From Arthrobacter hankyongi (GTDB taxonomy: Bacteria; Actinomycetota; Actinomycetes; Actinomycetales; Micrococcaceae), in contig NZ_JAKLTQ010000008.1 in NCBI RefSeq assembly GCF_022012395.1, positions 1-64,000 on the forward strand: a stretch of 64,000 bases of DNA, read 5' to 3'. The notes under the pieces are model-generated. The model ran no database searches. It had not been told where the DNA came from and saw only the letters and a program-made list of their open reading frames with translations. Of this stretch, positions 48,099 through 56,123 are shown in pieces. Position numbers and translations under genes: made by a program. Position 1 is the first letter of the stretch. Every line of letters begins with the position of its first letter.

Positions 48099-48569
48099 TC
48101 ACCGGGTCAGTTCGCTGCGGGCGTCGCTGGCGGCCGAAACGGGGATGCCGGCAGGGACCAGGAAGTTCACCACCGGCGGATGCACGACGGCGGAGAGCGA
48201 GACGTGGGCCGTGCGCCCCTCGGGTGAACCGGTTTCCGGTTCCACGGACAGTGCGCTGAACCGTCCGGCGGCCCCGGTGTCGGCCAGGTAGCGCTGTGCC
48301 GCCCGGCGCACCGCGGCGTCGTCGAGCACCGGCAGCGGCACCCCGGCTCCGGCCTCGACGTCGCCCAGGCTAAAGGTATCCGCCGCGGCGAGCGCCGCGC
48401 CGTCGGCCAGGGACAGCAGCTTCTTATGTTCCAGGTACACCGTCGAGGCGGCCATGACGACGGTGGCAACCACCAGGCACAGGACCACCAGCCCGATAGT
48501 CAGCAGCAGCACCTGCCCGTCCTCGGATTTACCGCGGTGCCGCCGGCCTGTCTCCCGCAGTCCCGCCAC
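48099..48569 (-). CDS. TadG-like/Flp pilus assembly protein (Rv3655-type)
   Basis: 156 residues from the GTG at 48569. The N-terminal TadE/G-like start EDGQVLLLTIGLVVLCLVVA is a single membrane helix, followed by the ADGAALAAADTFSLGD motif typical of TadG-type pseudopilin-like proteins. The rest is extracytoplasmic. It begins two bases after the TadE gene stop. It is the last gene of the Tad operon here. Confidence 0.75.
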   Translation of the reverse strand: MAGLRETGRRHRGKSEDGQVLLLTIGLVVLCLVVATVVMAASTVYLEHKKLLSLADGAALAAADTFSLGDVEAGAGVPLPVLDDAAVRRAAQRYLADTGAAGRFSALSVEPETGSPEGRTAHVSLSAVVHPPVVNFLVPAGIPVSAASDARSELTR

Positions 48570-48571
48570 GG

Positions 48572-49063
48572 CTATCGGAACCTTCCCACGATCTGCGTGG
48601 CCGTGGAGCTGACCTGTACCGCCGACAAGTCCAGGCCCGCGAGGAACGGCAAGGGCACCTCGAGGGACACATCCACCGTCACGGCCGATCCCGGTTCGAG
48701 GCAGGGATCGGCGCTGCAGCGGGCGTCGACGCGCAGCCGCCCGCCGTCGAACCCGAAATCCTGGGCCGACACCAGCACCGCCTGTTCGGCCCGGGCCCGT
48801 CCCTCGGCGGGACTGTGGGCGGCGGCGAAGACTTTCGCCGCGTGGTCGGCAGCGCTGACGACGGCGAAGGAGCCGGCCTGCACCTGCCCGATGCCGACAA
48901 TGAAGTAGACCACCGGTACCAGCAGCAGCGTGCCCAGGAACAGGAACTCGACCACGGCACTGCCGCATTCGGAGCGGCTGCCCTCGTCCGGCAACAGGGC
49001 ACCGGCCAGCCGCTCCCGCAGCCCGGACAGCACACCGCCGGCGTCACCGCGGCAGCGGCGCAT
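48572..49063 (-). CDS. TadE-like pilus protein
   Basis: 163 residues. After a ~30-residue leader the prepilin-like motif CGSAVVEFLFLGTLLLVPVV appears (Glu five of the helix), then an extracytoplasmic domain with a Cys pair (RCSADPC). Such minor pseudopilins belong to Tad (Flp) pilus systems. It overlaps the preceding TadE-like gene by 20 bases. Confidence 0.8.
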   Translation of the reverse strand: MRRCRGDAGGVLSGLRERLAGALLPDEGSRSECGSAVVEFLFLGTLLLVPVVYFIVGIGQVQAGSFAVVSAADHAAKVFAAAHSPAEGRARAEQAVLVSAQDFGFDGGRLRVDARCSADPCLEPGSAVTVDVSLEVPLPFLAGLDLSAVQVSSTATQIVGRFR

Positions 49064-49439
49064 GGCCTTCGACCCTCACCATGCCGGCAGGACCGAGCAG
49101 GCCAAACGTCGGCAGGGGTGCGGCAACCGACACCTGCAGCATGCGCGCGCCGCCGCTGCCCACCGTCCCGACGGCTACCTCCCGGGCGTAGGCCGGACCG
49201 AGCGACGAGGTAATCAGGGAAACAGTCCTGGCTTTGGCATCCTCCAGGTTCCGGTCCGCCAGGGTCCCGTAGCGGGCCCCCGAGCCGGCGGCGTCGATGA
49301 GGGTGTTGCGCACGTGCAACACCAGCGCCAACTGCACGATGGACATGCACATCAGCACCGCGACGGCGCCGATCAGTACAAAGTCGACCGCCGCCGAACC
49401 CGCTTCGCCGCCACCCCGCGCGGTCCCGGAGCCGTGCAT
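49044..49439 (-). CDS. TadE family protein
   Basis: 131 residues with the motif AGSAAVDFVLIGAVAVLMCM as N-terminal helix (Asp where Glu is usual), then LHVRNTLIDAAGSGARYG, the common TadE continuation. It starts one base after the stop of the split small Tad gene. Part of the Tad pilus locus. Confidence 0.8.
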   Translation of the reverse strand: MHGSGTARGGGEAGSAAVDFVLIGAVAVLMCMSIVQLALVLHVRNTLIDAAGSGARYGTLADRNLEDAKARTVSLITSSLGPAYAREVAVGTVGSGGARMLQVSVAAPLPTFGLLGPAGMVRVEGHAPLPR

Positions 49440-49440
49440 G

Positions 49441-49548
49441 TCAGCGCTGGCTGACCTGGTTCATGGCGTCATTGAACAGCCCCTCCAGCGCAGGCTTGGC
49501 AATGGCCAGGATCCCGGCGACGAGCACCGCGGACATGAGTATGACTAG
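49441..49548 (-). pseudogene. Small Tad-locus protein, C-terminal part (gene split by insertion)
   Basis: Reads LVILMSAVLVAGILAIAKPA and ends NDAMNQVSQR. Joined to 51076-51215 through the shared five bases CTAGT (minus strand) it gives an uninterrupted 80-codon frame ending one base before the TadE ATG. This is the C-terminal membrane helix of a small actinobacterial Tad-locus protein. Confidence 0.8.
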
Positions 49549-51075
49549 TACTGGAAGTAGTTACGTTTAACTGCCAACGCCCGTAAGACATGCTGAAGTG
49601 AAGCGGTCTACCACTTACCAAGGCTGGACACGACGCGACTTAGCTCGGCGCCGCAACTACGGTGATTTCAAAGCACAGTCATCAGGGTGGCCAGAGCCCA
49701 TCCGCCCATAGTAATTATGAGATGAAACTCTTCCAGTCTAAGGAGTTTGTCATTTCATCGGCACCATATCGGTTTATGGTCAACCAATGCTTAGAACTGC
49801 TATCTTCAGCCGCCCAGCCGAGTGCGCGTTCAACGTCATGACGAGATGGCTGATCACCATACGTGACTACAAGAACCTTCGGCTTCACCACGCGCTCCGA
49901 GAATTCAGCCCTTAACATCTCATTTACACATTCATCTCGGAATGAATAACCCACCACAAGCCAGTGCTGGGCGTCCTTGAGACCGCGCCCGAACATCTCA
50001 TAGGCAAGAGAAAACGGAAATTCCGTTACATGCGCCGCTTTGTCTCGCTGGTTGGCAAGCACAACGACAGGCCGGACGTTCGTCTCCTGATCTCTGACAG
50101 CCTGCCACTGGTCGTACGTCTGGAGAAAGGCTGTATCCAACTTGGCGAAAACAGTTCGTTCCCTGTCCGACCAATAGGTCAAGGAGCCGTGGAGGTGCAG
50201 CAACCGAATGCGGCTATCCGGGAAGTCTTCCGGACGCCGCCTGAGGGCAGGGACTGACAGTTCGTCGCCCTCAGTGCTCTTGATCGTTACTCTTTTCCAG
50301 CCATGTCCCAAGTCAGCAGGTTATGCTGATTGGTTGCAATCAGAGCCGCTAGCAGAAGGGTGTCGTAATTAAGGTTGCCGAACGCGATCTTTCCATCGAA
50401 GGCTTCGACGATAGCTTCTACAAAATCATGCATCGATTCAGATTCGTCCCGGTATGCACGGGATCTCTCAAAAATCACTTCCAGGACATGACTAATGCCG
50501 TTATCCCTAACCTGCTCGGCGAAGTCACTGACTTGCGCGATAGCTTCAAGAAGCTTGGCGTCTTGAGGCGAGACCAGAGCGGCGAGTTGCTGGAGATACG
50601 TCAGGGTTCTGCTTTCAGCCCCGAACGCGCCGACGAGTACCTCAAAATCGTCGTCGGTAGTAGCACCATGAGGGAGAGCCCGCTCAGCTATCTCCTTCAT
50701 CGCGGCGACAACATCAGAACCATCGTCTGTAGCGTTGCTGATCCGTTCAACTAACTCCTGGGTGATGGAGCGGAGGTTAAGCTTCGAGTTGAAAGCGACG
50801 CTGAGTCCGTTGCCCACCAAGATTGCTGCATTACGCTTCTCGTCTTCGACGTCCGTCATTGACCTTGCCCCATAGCTTGAATTGACCTATTTCAAGGGGA
50901 ACTGTACCTTTACGCTGGCCACATGCAGTGCTTGATGACACGGTCTGTTAATGCTCCGTCACCTGGGACAGAGCAAGGACTCCCCTCCGGCTTCGACCGA
51001 AGTCGAATTTCTCGAAGCACGTATAGGATCCTCCGACCCTTTCAAGAGCCGCCGCGGTGAGTTCAGGGCCGAGTT
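49549..51075. mobile_element. 1.5-kb insertion carrying a SIR2-like gene, flanked by ACTAG
   Basis: The block lies between two copies of ACTAG (49544-49548 and 51076-51080). Removing it and one copy restores the small Tad gene exactly. It contains one gene, no transposase, and I find no terminal inverted repeats. Base composition is clearly lower in GC than the host genes. The mobilising mechanism is unknown. Confidence 0.75.
49715..50859 (-). pseudogene. SIR2-like (DUF4917-type) domain protein, frameshifted
   Basis: Two frames form one protein of ~380 residues. The first (50287-50859) has the nucleotide-binding start AILVGNGLSVAFNSKLNL and FGNLNYDTLLLAAL. The second (49715-50311) has RLLHLHGSLTYWSDR, PVVVLANQRDK and LVVGYSFRDECVNEML. 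They overlap at 50287-50311 and the junction needs about one inserted base near 50300-50315. These motifs are those of SIR2-like proteins, several of which are NAD-consuming anti-phage effectors. It may be a true pseudogene, a sequencing error, or a frameshifting gene. Confidence 0.6.
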
Positions 51076-51215
51076 ACTAGGGTAATCATCACCCAGCCCG
51101 GCACGTCCCCTCGTTCGCGGTCCTCCCCGGCCATCGTCGTCCGCAGACGTGCCAGTCCGGCGGTGAATACCACCGACAGTATGGCCGCGGCTCTCAGGCC
51201 CAGTGTGCGTCTCAT
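51076..51215 (-). pseudogene. Small Tad-locus protein, N-terminal part (gene split by insertion)
   Basis: Starts ATG at 51215 with GAGGGGAAACG upstream, reads MRRTLGLRAAAILSVVFTAG and then ERGDVPGWVMITL, the conserved core of these small Tad proteins, before being cut at CTAGT. The C-terminal part is at 49441-49548. Confidence 0.8.
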
Positions 51216-51279
51216 CGTTTCCCCTCGGTAGTTCGCTGAACTTTCTTCGGTCGTAACGGATCCGGGATTCGTGGCATGG

Positions 51280-51363
51280 TCACCACCCCAGGTTCAGCAG
51301 GGCCAGGCCCGGGTACACCGCGAACAGCACGGTCAGCGGCAGCACCCCAAAGACCAGCGGGAC
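51280..51363 (-). pseudogene. tadC-like gene, 3' fragment
   Basis: Reads VPLVFGVLPLTVLFAVYPGL and ends ALLNLGW then TGA. This is the C-terminal membrane helix of actinobacterial TadC (type II secretion F family). The N-terminal part is at 61419-62025; about 40 central residues are missing from both. Confidence 0.8.
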
Positions 51364-51596
51364 GCCGCTAGTGCAAGGTTGTGATTGCTAAACCAAATAG
51401 AAAAGCTCCGGCAGGACTGCAATCCTCCGGGGCGTGGCAATCAAGCGGTCAGGTTTGATTGCAGTTCCAGCGTACCGGCTGGGGCTGCCATTCTCCACCG
51501 TCTGCGGATTGCCGCAGTCGGTTCTTTTTTACGCTCTTACGCCTAAACCAATGAGCGGGCGGTTATCTCCACCGAATGCCGGCAACCGCGCCAGCA

Positions 51597-51638
51597 AGGC
51601 TCCCAGCACGCGACTGCGGCCCAGGTCCACACGCTAGA
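51597..51638. repeat. 42-bp direct repeat, left copy, flanking the IS1634-type element
   Basis: Identical to 53285-53326. It starts AGGCTCCCAGCACGCGACTG and ends ACGCTAGA. IS1634-family elements are known for unusually long target duplications, which explains the length. Confidence 0.9.
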
Positions 51639-53284
51639 CCCGACTTGGCTCATTTAGTGCCTATTGTGTTGGCGGGCGGCCGTGACGATGGCGCCGATCT
51701 CCGGGGGTGCCGGGTCTTCGGCGGTGACGGTCTGCCCGCCGACCTGGATCTGGATCTGGATGGTGCGGTAGCGGCGCAGGGTCTTCACGAGCCGGCGGAT
51801 GGACCAGCCGGTGGCTGATTCCAGCCAGCGGCTGACGGCCAGGGCGGCGAACACGATGGTCAGGTGCGCGTCGATCGACTCGCGGGTGTGGTGGTAGATG
51901 GGCCGGGCCGCGAGGTCGCTCTTGGACATGCGGAACGATTTCCCGGCCTGGTAGAGCCGGTGGTAGGCGGCGATGACCTGCCCGACGGGCCAGTCGACCA
52001 GGTTCGTCACGTACCCCTTGATCCCCGCCAGCGCCCGCGCCTTGGCCTCCAGGTCGCGGTTCACGGCCCGGTCGCCGCCGGTCAGCTTCACGAACCGGTT
52101 CCGCTTCACGGACGTCTTCCCGGCGACGGCCGCCTCGGCCTTGGCGATCTGCTGGTCGATGCCGTGCAGGGTGCGGCGGGCGTTGTCGGCGGAGTACCGG
52201 TAGTAGAACACGTGGTCCCGGCGCTTGTCGGTGGGGCCGGCCGGCCACGGCTGGGCGAACACGTGCCCGTCCGGGAAGTCCCGGCCCGGGTGCTCCTTGC
52301 GCCACCGGTCGATCACGTACGGGACTGCCGGGATCTTCGCGCCCAGGATGAACGAGAGCCCTTCGGCTTCGAGCAGCTTCTTGTTGGCGTCGGAGACCAT
52401 GCCCGCGTCGGCGACCACGACCACGTCGGTGAGCCGGTGTGCGGCCATGGGCCATGAAGGAGCGGATCACCGGCAGCATGGTGGCCGATCCCGGCCCTGT
52501 TCCCCTCGAACGCCTGGATCATGAGCGGGAACCCGTCCGCGTCGGCGAGCAGGCCGACGGTGATCTGCGGCTCCAGGCGCCGTTCCTTCGAGAACCCGGG
52601 TTCGCGGAACCCGTCACCCTCATGCGTCTCGAAATACAGGGTCGTCACGTCGTAGAGGACCACCGTGGCCGGCCCCAGCCCCACGTGGTCCGCGTTCGCG
52701 GCGGCGATCTTCTGTCGAAACTCCGGCTTCGCATAGGCCGGCAGGCGGCGCTTGACCGTCGGGTACGACGGCGCCTCGATCCCCGCTTCCTCCAGAACAC
52801 GCACCGCGTCCAGCTTGCTGGTCGGCCCGATGATCCGGGCCAGCACGAGCCGGCGGAAGACGTCCCCGTCCTCCTCACCGGCCACGGCCGCGAACCCGAG
52901 CCGGTGGTAGGCCAGTTCCAGCAGGTCCCACAGCACGCCCATCCGGGACGCGGTGATCGGCACGGCCGCAGCCGGGTCCTCCAGGCCCAGGTCCAGCTGC
53001 GGCTGCCGCGCGGCAAGCTTCTGCTCCGCCGCGGCCAGCAGCAGCTCGTACTCGGCGTCCGTGTGCGCGGATCCGACATGCTCCAGATCCCGCTGCCCGC
53101 GCCGCTTCGAGTACACGATCTGCACCGCCCGCGCCCCCGACGCGGTCTTCACGGTCCGTATGTGCGGCGCCATCACCCCAGAATACGGCCCCGCTTAGTG
53201 CACAAATCCCGCGCAGGCAGCCACCAAAACCCCACGTCAGAGACTCACAACCCGCGAGAAGCCACCTTCGTGAGCCAAGTCAGG
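51639..53284 (-). mobile_element. IS1634-family insertion sequence (1,646 bp)
   Basis: Terminal inverted repeats CCCGACTTGGCTCA (51639-51652) and TGAGCCAAGTCAGG (53271-53284, inverse) match at 13 of 14 positions. Identical 42-bp direct repeats lie directly outside. It carries one transposase gene, now frameshifted. Confidence 0.88.
51654..53176 (-). pseudogene. IS1634-family transposase, frameshifted
   Basis: The N-terminal frame (from 53176) has TVKTASGARAVQIVYSKRRG, GPTSKLDAVRVLEEAGIEAP and TTLYFETHEGDGFREPGFSK; the C-terminal frame (to 51654) has VVVVADAGMVSDANKKLLEA and KGYVTNLVDWPVGQVIAAYH. The frame changes twice: one extra base near 52490, just after QAFEGNRA, and a seven-base tandem duplication CATGGCCCATGGCC near 52445-52460. 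Together these do not restore the frame, so the protein is not made intact. Confidence 0.85.
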
Positions 53285-53326
53285 AGGCTCCCAGCACGCG
53301 ACTGCGGCCCAGGTCCACACGCTAGA
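53285..53326. repeat. 42-bp direct repeat, right copy, flanking the IS1634-type element
   Basis: Identical to 51597-51638, immediately outside the right terminal repeat of the IS. Confidence 0.9.
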
Positions 53327-53348
53327 CACATCCCGCTCCGGGGTGGGT

Positions 53349-53404
53349 CTGGTTGTCGTGGGCAAATGCAGCAGAGCGGAGACGGGGGCAGCGGGTTTCT
53401 TTGG
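53349..53404. repeat. Inverted repeat of the island, left arm
   Basis: About 56 bases starting CTGGTTGTCGTGGGCAAATG. The reverse complement matches 61163-61219 at roughly 90%. It lies just beyond the 3' end of a membrane coiled-coil gene (53460-54131); weaker similarity extends on both sides. Confidence 0.8.
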
Positions 53405-53459
53405 GGATGGGGTCAAGCAAACAATCAGATCCCGCAGAGATCCCATGACAAGCAAAGGA

Positions 53460-54131
53460 TCAAACTGCTTGCTCCAGCCCCACGCGGGCTTTCCCGAGCT
53501 TCTCATCACGGGACAGTTGCTCCCATTCATCCAGCGATTTGGTTTCGAGATATGCGTTCGTGTATTTTACGCCTGCCAGCATCTCCGAGCGCTCATCTGT
53601 CGAACCACGAACCCAGATAACAAGAACGGCACCCATCCAACCGAAGAGTCGTTGAACGTTCTCGGGCGTTGCTGCCTCGTACTCGTCCATAAGACACTTT
53701 TCAACTTCTTCAAAAGCTCTGATGCCCAGCTCTCGAATGGCGAAGTACATGTCCTTCTCATCCGCCGGCACCTCAAGGTGAAAGCTTTCTAGCCCAACTG
53801 CAAACTGGGACTTCAATCTGGGGAGTTCGTCGAATGGTTTTTGAGTCGTACTCAGTTCAAACAGGTCTTGACTTTCGACCAAGGTATTGAGCAAACGCGC
53901 CACAACATCGTGCATCCGTGCCCGCGAATTCTCTTCGCGTTGAACCCTCAACTGTTCCTGGTGGTGTGTGTCCTGCTTGTCAAGCTGTTGTGTAAGCCCT
54001 ACACGCTGTTCACGCAGAGTGAGCCGCAGGACTACAACCGCCACAGCCGCACCGACTCCAGCCCCCAACAGCCCATCAAACAGCGTTTGCAACACGTCGG
54101 CTGAGAGCAGCCATCCCCAAAAAATATTCAC
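53460..54131 (-). CDS. Coiled-coil membrane protein, function unknown
   Basis: 223 residues from a GTG at 54131; a TTG at 54137 is also in frame. One N-terminal membrane segment (~16-35, GLLGAGVGAAVAVVVLRL) is followed by a Gln/Glu/Arg-rich coiled coil (~36-75) and a helical cytoplasmic region (LNTLVESQDLFELST, YFAIRELGIRAFEEVEKCLM). No known domain. The layout resembles the protein at 60457-61065 in the opposite arm of the island. GC content is lower than the core. Confidence 0.55.
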   Translation of the reverse strand: MNIFWGWLLSADVLQTLFDGLLGAGVGAAVAVVVLRLTLREQRVGLTQQLDKQDTHHQEQLRVQREENSRARMHDVVARLLNTLVESQDLFELSTTQKPFDELPRLKSQFAVGLESFHLEVPADEKDMYFAIRELGIRAFEEVEKCLMDEYEAATPENVQRLFGWMGAVLVIWVRGSTDERSEMLAGVKYTNAYLETKSLDEWEQLSRDEKLGKARVGLEQAV

Positions 54132-54153
54132 GAACAAATACTATTTGCTGCGG

Positions 54154-54231
54154 TCAGTTGTCTCGTTCATCAAGTTCGTTGTAGGGATCCTGACAGGACG
54201 ATTCTTCCCGACTGATCCGCTTGACCCACTT
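54154..54231 (-). pseudogene. Truncated third copy of the 100-residue orphan family
   Basis: The minus strand reads KWVKRISREESSCQDPYNEL and ends in a stop, matching the C-terminus of the proteins at 55111-55413 (WVKRISREESSWQDPYDE) and 59531-59833. The N-terminal three quarters are missing; the adjoining DNA belongs to the opposite-strand gene at 54352. Confidence 0.75.
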
Positions 54232-54351
54232 ACACGGCCGAGGGCTACGGCGGAGAAACATCGTCCGAGGCTGGTGCCATCTGCCCGATGTGTGCCGACA
54301 TCTACGCCAGAATGAAGTATCAGACGTACGAACCATGAGGGGGAAACGAAA

Positions 54352-54690
54352 ATGACGGCAACACCTACCTGTCAGCCTTGGTGCGACAATCACCAGGACG
54401 GCGACGGCGAACCGTACTGCAATACCATCCGCCGCCTTTACACCTCGCCGTACCGGCGAGCCGACGCTTCTCCCGAACCGTCTGGGTTTATCGACCCCGA
54501 CCCTGCGCCCGACGCCGTAATCCTGGAGGCTATCCACGATCTGGAGGCGGACGCCACGGAGGTGGCTATCGAAAACTGGGACTTTAGGACTGACGAACTG
54601 CAGTCGAAACTGTGGACAGACCTTGACGGCATTAAAGCGATGCACGCAGCCCTTGGTCAGTTCATCAAACAGGCCGAATCCAGCAAATAG
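54352..54690 (+). CDS. Small Cys/Trp-motif protein (DUF6907-like)
   Basis: 112 residues. The N-terminal motif CQPWCDNHQDGDGEPYC suggests a small metal-binding unit of the kind found in many actinobacterial and phage hypotheticals. A helical C-terminus follows (IKAMHAALGQFIKQAES). GAGGGGGAAACG precedes the ATG. Function unknown. Confidence 0.6.
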   Translation: MTATPTCQPWCDNHQDGDGEPYCNTIRRLYTSPYRRADASPEPSGFIDPDPAPDAVILEAIHDLEADATEVAIENWDFRTDELQSKLWTDLDGIKAMHAALGQFIKQAESSK

Positions 54691-54774
54691 CCACAGCAGA
54701 AACAAGGATCCCCCGCCAACCGCATTGGCTGACGGGGGATCCTGCTATTCAGAGCACAAACGCGACGGCATCCG

Positions 54775-55056
54775 CTATCGTGCCCCGCGCCCCTTGAAAA
54801 ATTGATCGTCGAGTTCCCTGACCTGTTCCAGGCTCAAGGCGTTCTGCGGTCGCTCTCCGGGGCCATCCCAGCTAATGATCGGGGGCCACGCGATCCTATC
54901 AGCGTGCATCAGTATCGAGCCGAGATGATCCGGGCAAACATGCAACGGCATGTCAACCGCCGTCCGTTCTACACCGAACATCGTGGGTTGACCGCAGAGG
55001 GTTTCCCCTTCCGGGCCTTCGAGGTAAGCGTCACAGCAATACGTTGAGTCGTCCAT
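54775..55056 (-). CDS. Small Cys-rich hypothetical protein
   Basis: 93 residues from the ATG at 55056. It has CCDAY, a TLCGQP and HVCPDH, so four Cys and nearby His could bind a metal. The C-terminal half is Pro/Trp-rich (WPPIISWDGPGE). No ribosome site is clear. It resembles small phage or plasmid proteins; function unknown. Confidence 0.5.
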   Translation of the reverse strand: MDDSTYCCDAYLEGPEGETLCGQPTMFGVERTAVDMPLHVCPDHLGSILMHADRIAWPPIISWDGPGERPQNALSLEQVRELDDQFFKGRGAR

Positions 55057-55110
55057 GATGACCAGACTAGGCGATGCTTTAACGCTCAAAACATCGGAGG
55101 TCGGGTGGGT

Positions 55111-55413
55111 TCAGTCGGTTTCGTCGTAGGGATCCTGCCAAGATGATTCCTCCCGGCTGATCCGCTTCACCCAGACTGCTGGCACCCAGCGCGTTTCAAT
55201 GCTCAGATCAACATCCTGCCACTTCACCTGCACATAATGCGGTGTCCAACCGATGGCCTTGCCGTTGACCGTCTCCATCTCCATACGCACCCGCGCGTAG
55301 GGTTCACGGTTGTATGTGGGCCGGGTTACCGGTTCCTGCTCGAAGTCCGGGTGCCAACGAGGGTACTTCGACGCGAAGATGCCCCCGGCCCGCGAAATAT
55401 CAACCTTGTTCAC
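55111..55413 (-). CDS. Orphan ~100-residue family protein, copy 1
   Basis: 100 residues from a GTG at 55413. The sequence MNKVDISRAGGIFASKYPRW, RVRMEMETVNGKAIGWTPHY, VQVKWQDVDL and WVKRISREES is about 80% identical to the protein at 59531-59833. There is no membrane segment or Cys; it is rich in Trp and Arg and likely beta-rich. No family is recognised. A third C-terminal fragment lies at 54154-54231. Confidence 0.65.
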   Translation of the reverse strand: MNKVDISRAGGIFASKYPRWHPDFEQEPVTRPTYNREPYARVRMEMETVNGKAIGWTPHYVQVKWQDVDLSIETRWVPAVWVKRISREESSWQDPYDETD

Positions 55414-55596
55414 AGCCCCATTGTGGCACCTTGCCCGCTATCTCTATTGACTTGAGATACGGTCACCAGTGGAGAGCCAAACATCCATCCACGGAAAGCA
55501 ATTAACTGCTCCGCTTGCTCGGCTTCATTGTGACGCTGCCCAATCGCCTGATGCGGCAGCATTGAACGAGCGCAGCGGTACTTGATAGGAGATTTT

Positions 55597-56043
55597 ATGA
55601 CGATACGGCCGCGCGGGTGGTATCAGGATCCATGGGATCCAAGCCTACGCAGGTTGTGGGATGGACAGGGCTGGACGCACCACACCCAAGCCCCCGCCTT
55701 ACAAGACCTCCTGCACACGATAGGGCCGCTGAACCACGCGCCGGCACCGGTTCAACCTTCCCACCCGGCAGAAACCCAATCAGCCAAAGCGAGCAACAAT
55801 CAAGTCATCGTTGGCTTTACTTTGGCGATCGTCTCCTTGTTTTTTGCCGCTGTACCGGTCAACGGAACCTTGTTGACCCTCGCGGCCACAATTTTTTCCA
55901 CCGTGGGCCTGATACGACAAACCCCTGAAATGGGAAAGAAGTATCTAGTCCTCGGGATCATCGGCGTCGCTATAGGGCTCATCTACACCTTCGGCTCAGT
56001 TATAATCCTGATGCGTTTCTTCAACGGCGAACTCTACATCTGA
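55597..56043 (+). CDS. DUF2510 domain membrane protein
   Basis: 148 residues from the ATG at 55597, with AGGAGA upstream. The N-terminal DUF2510 signature is GWYQDPWDPSLRRLWDGQGW, a motif found at the N-terminus of many actinobacterial membrane proteins. A Pro/Ala linker and two to three membrane helices follow (~70-90, 92-108, 118-145). Function unknown. Confidence 0.75.
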   Translation: MTIRPRGWYQDPWDPSLRRLWDGQGWTHHTQAPALQDLLHTIGPLNHAPAPVQPSHPAETQSAKASNNQVIVGFTLAIVSLFFAAVPVNGTLLTLAATIFSTVGLIRQTPEMGKKYLVLGIIGVAIGLIYTFGSVIILMRFFNGELYI

Positions 56044-56123
56044 AAAGTCCGCCGCAGCCGCACTCTCGTGCCGGTATGCTCTATAAGATCGAACCAAGCG
56101 TTTTCCACACATAGAAGGCCAGA

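Noticed and set aside
49549-51075. Terminal inverted repeats on the SIR2-like insertion
   Set aside because: The first and last 25 bases show no convincing inverted match, so I do not call it a classical transposon.
54154-54705. A 183-codon minus-strand frame opposite the gene at 54352
   Set aside because: Only its last 25 codons are meaningful (the truncated orphan-family copy); the rest is the complement of the plus-strand gene.
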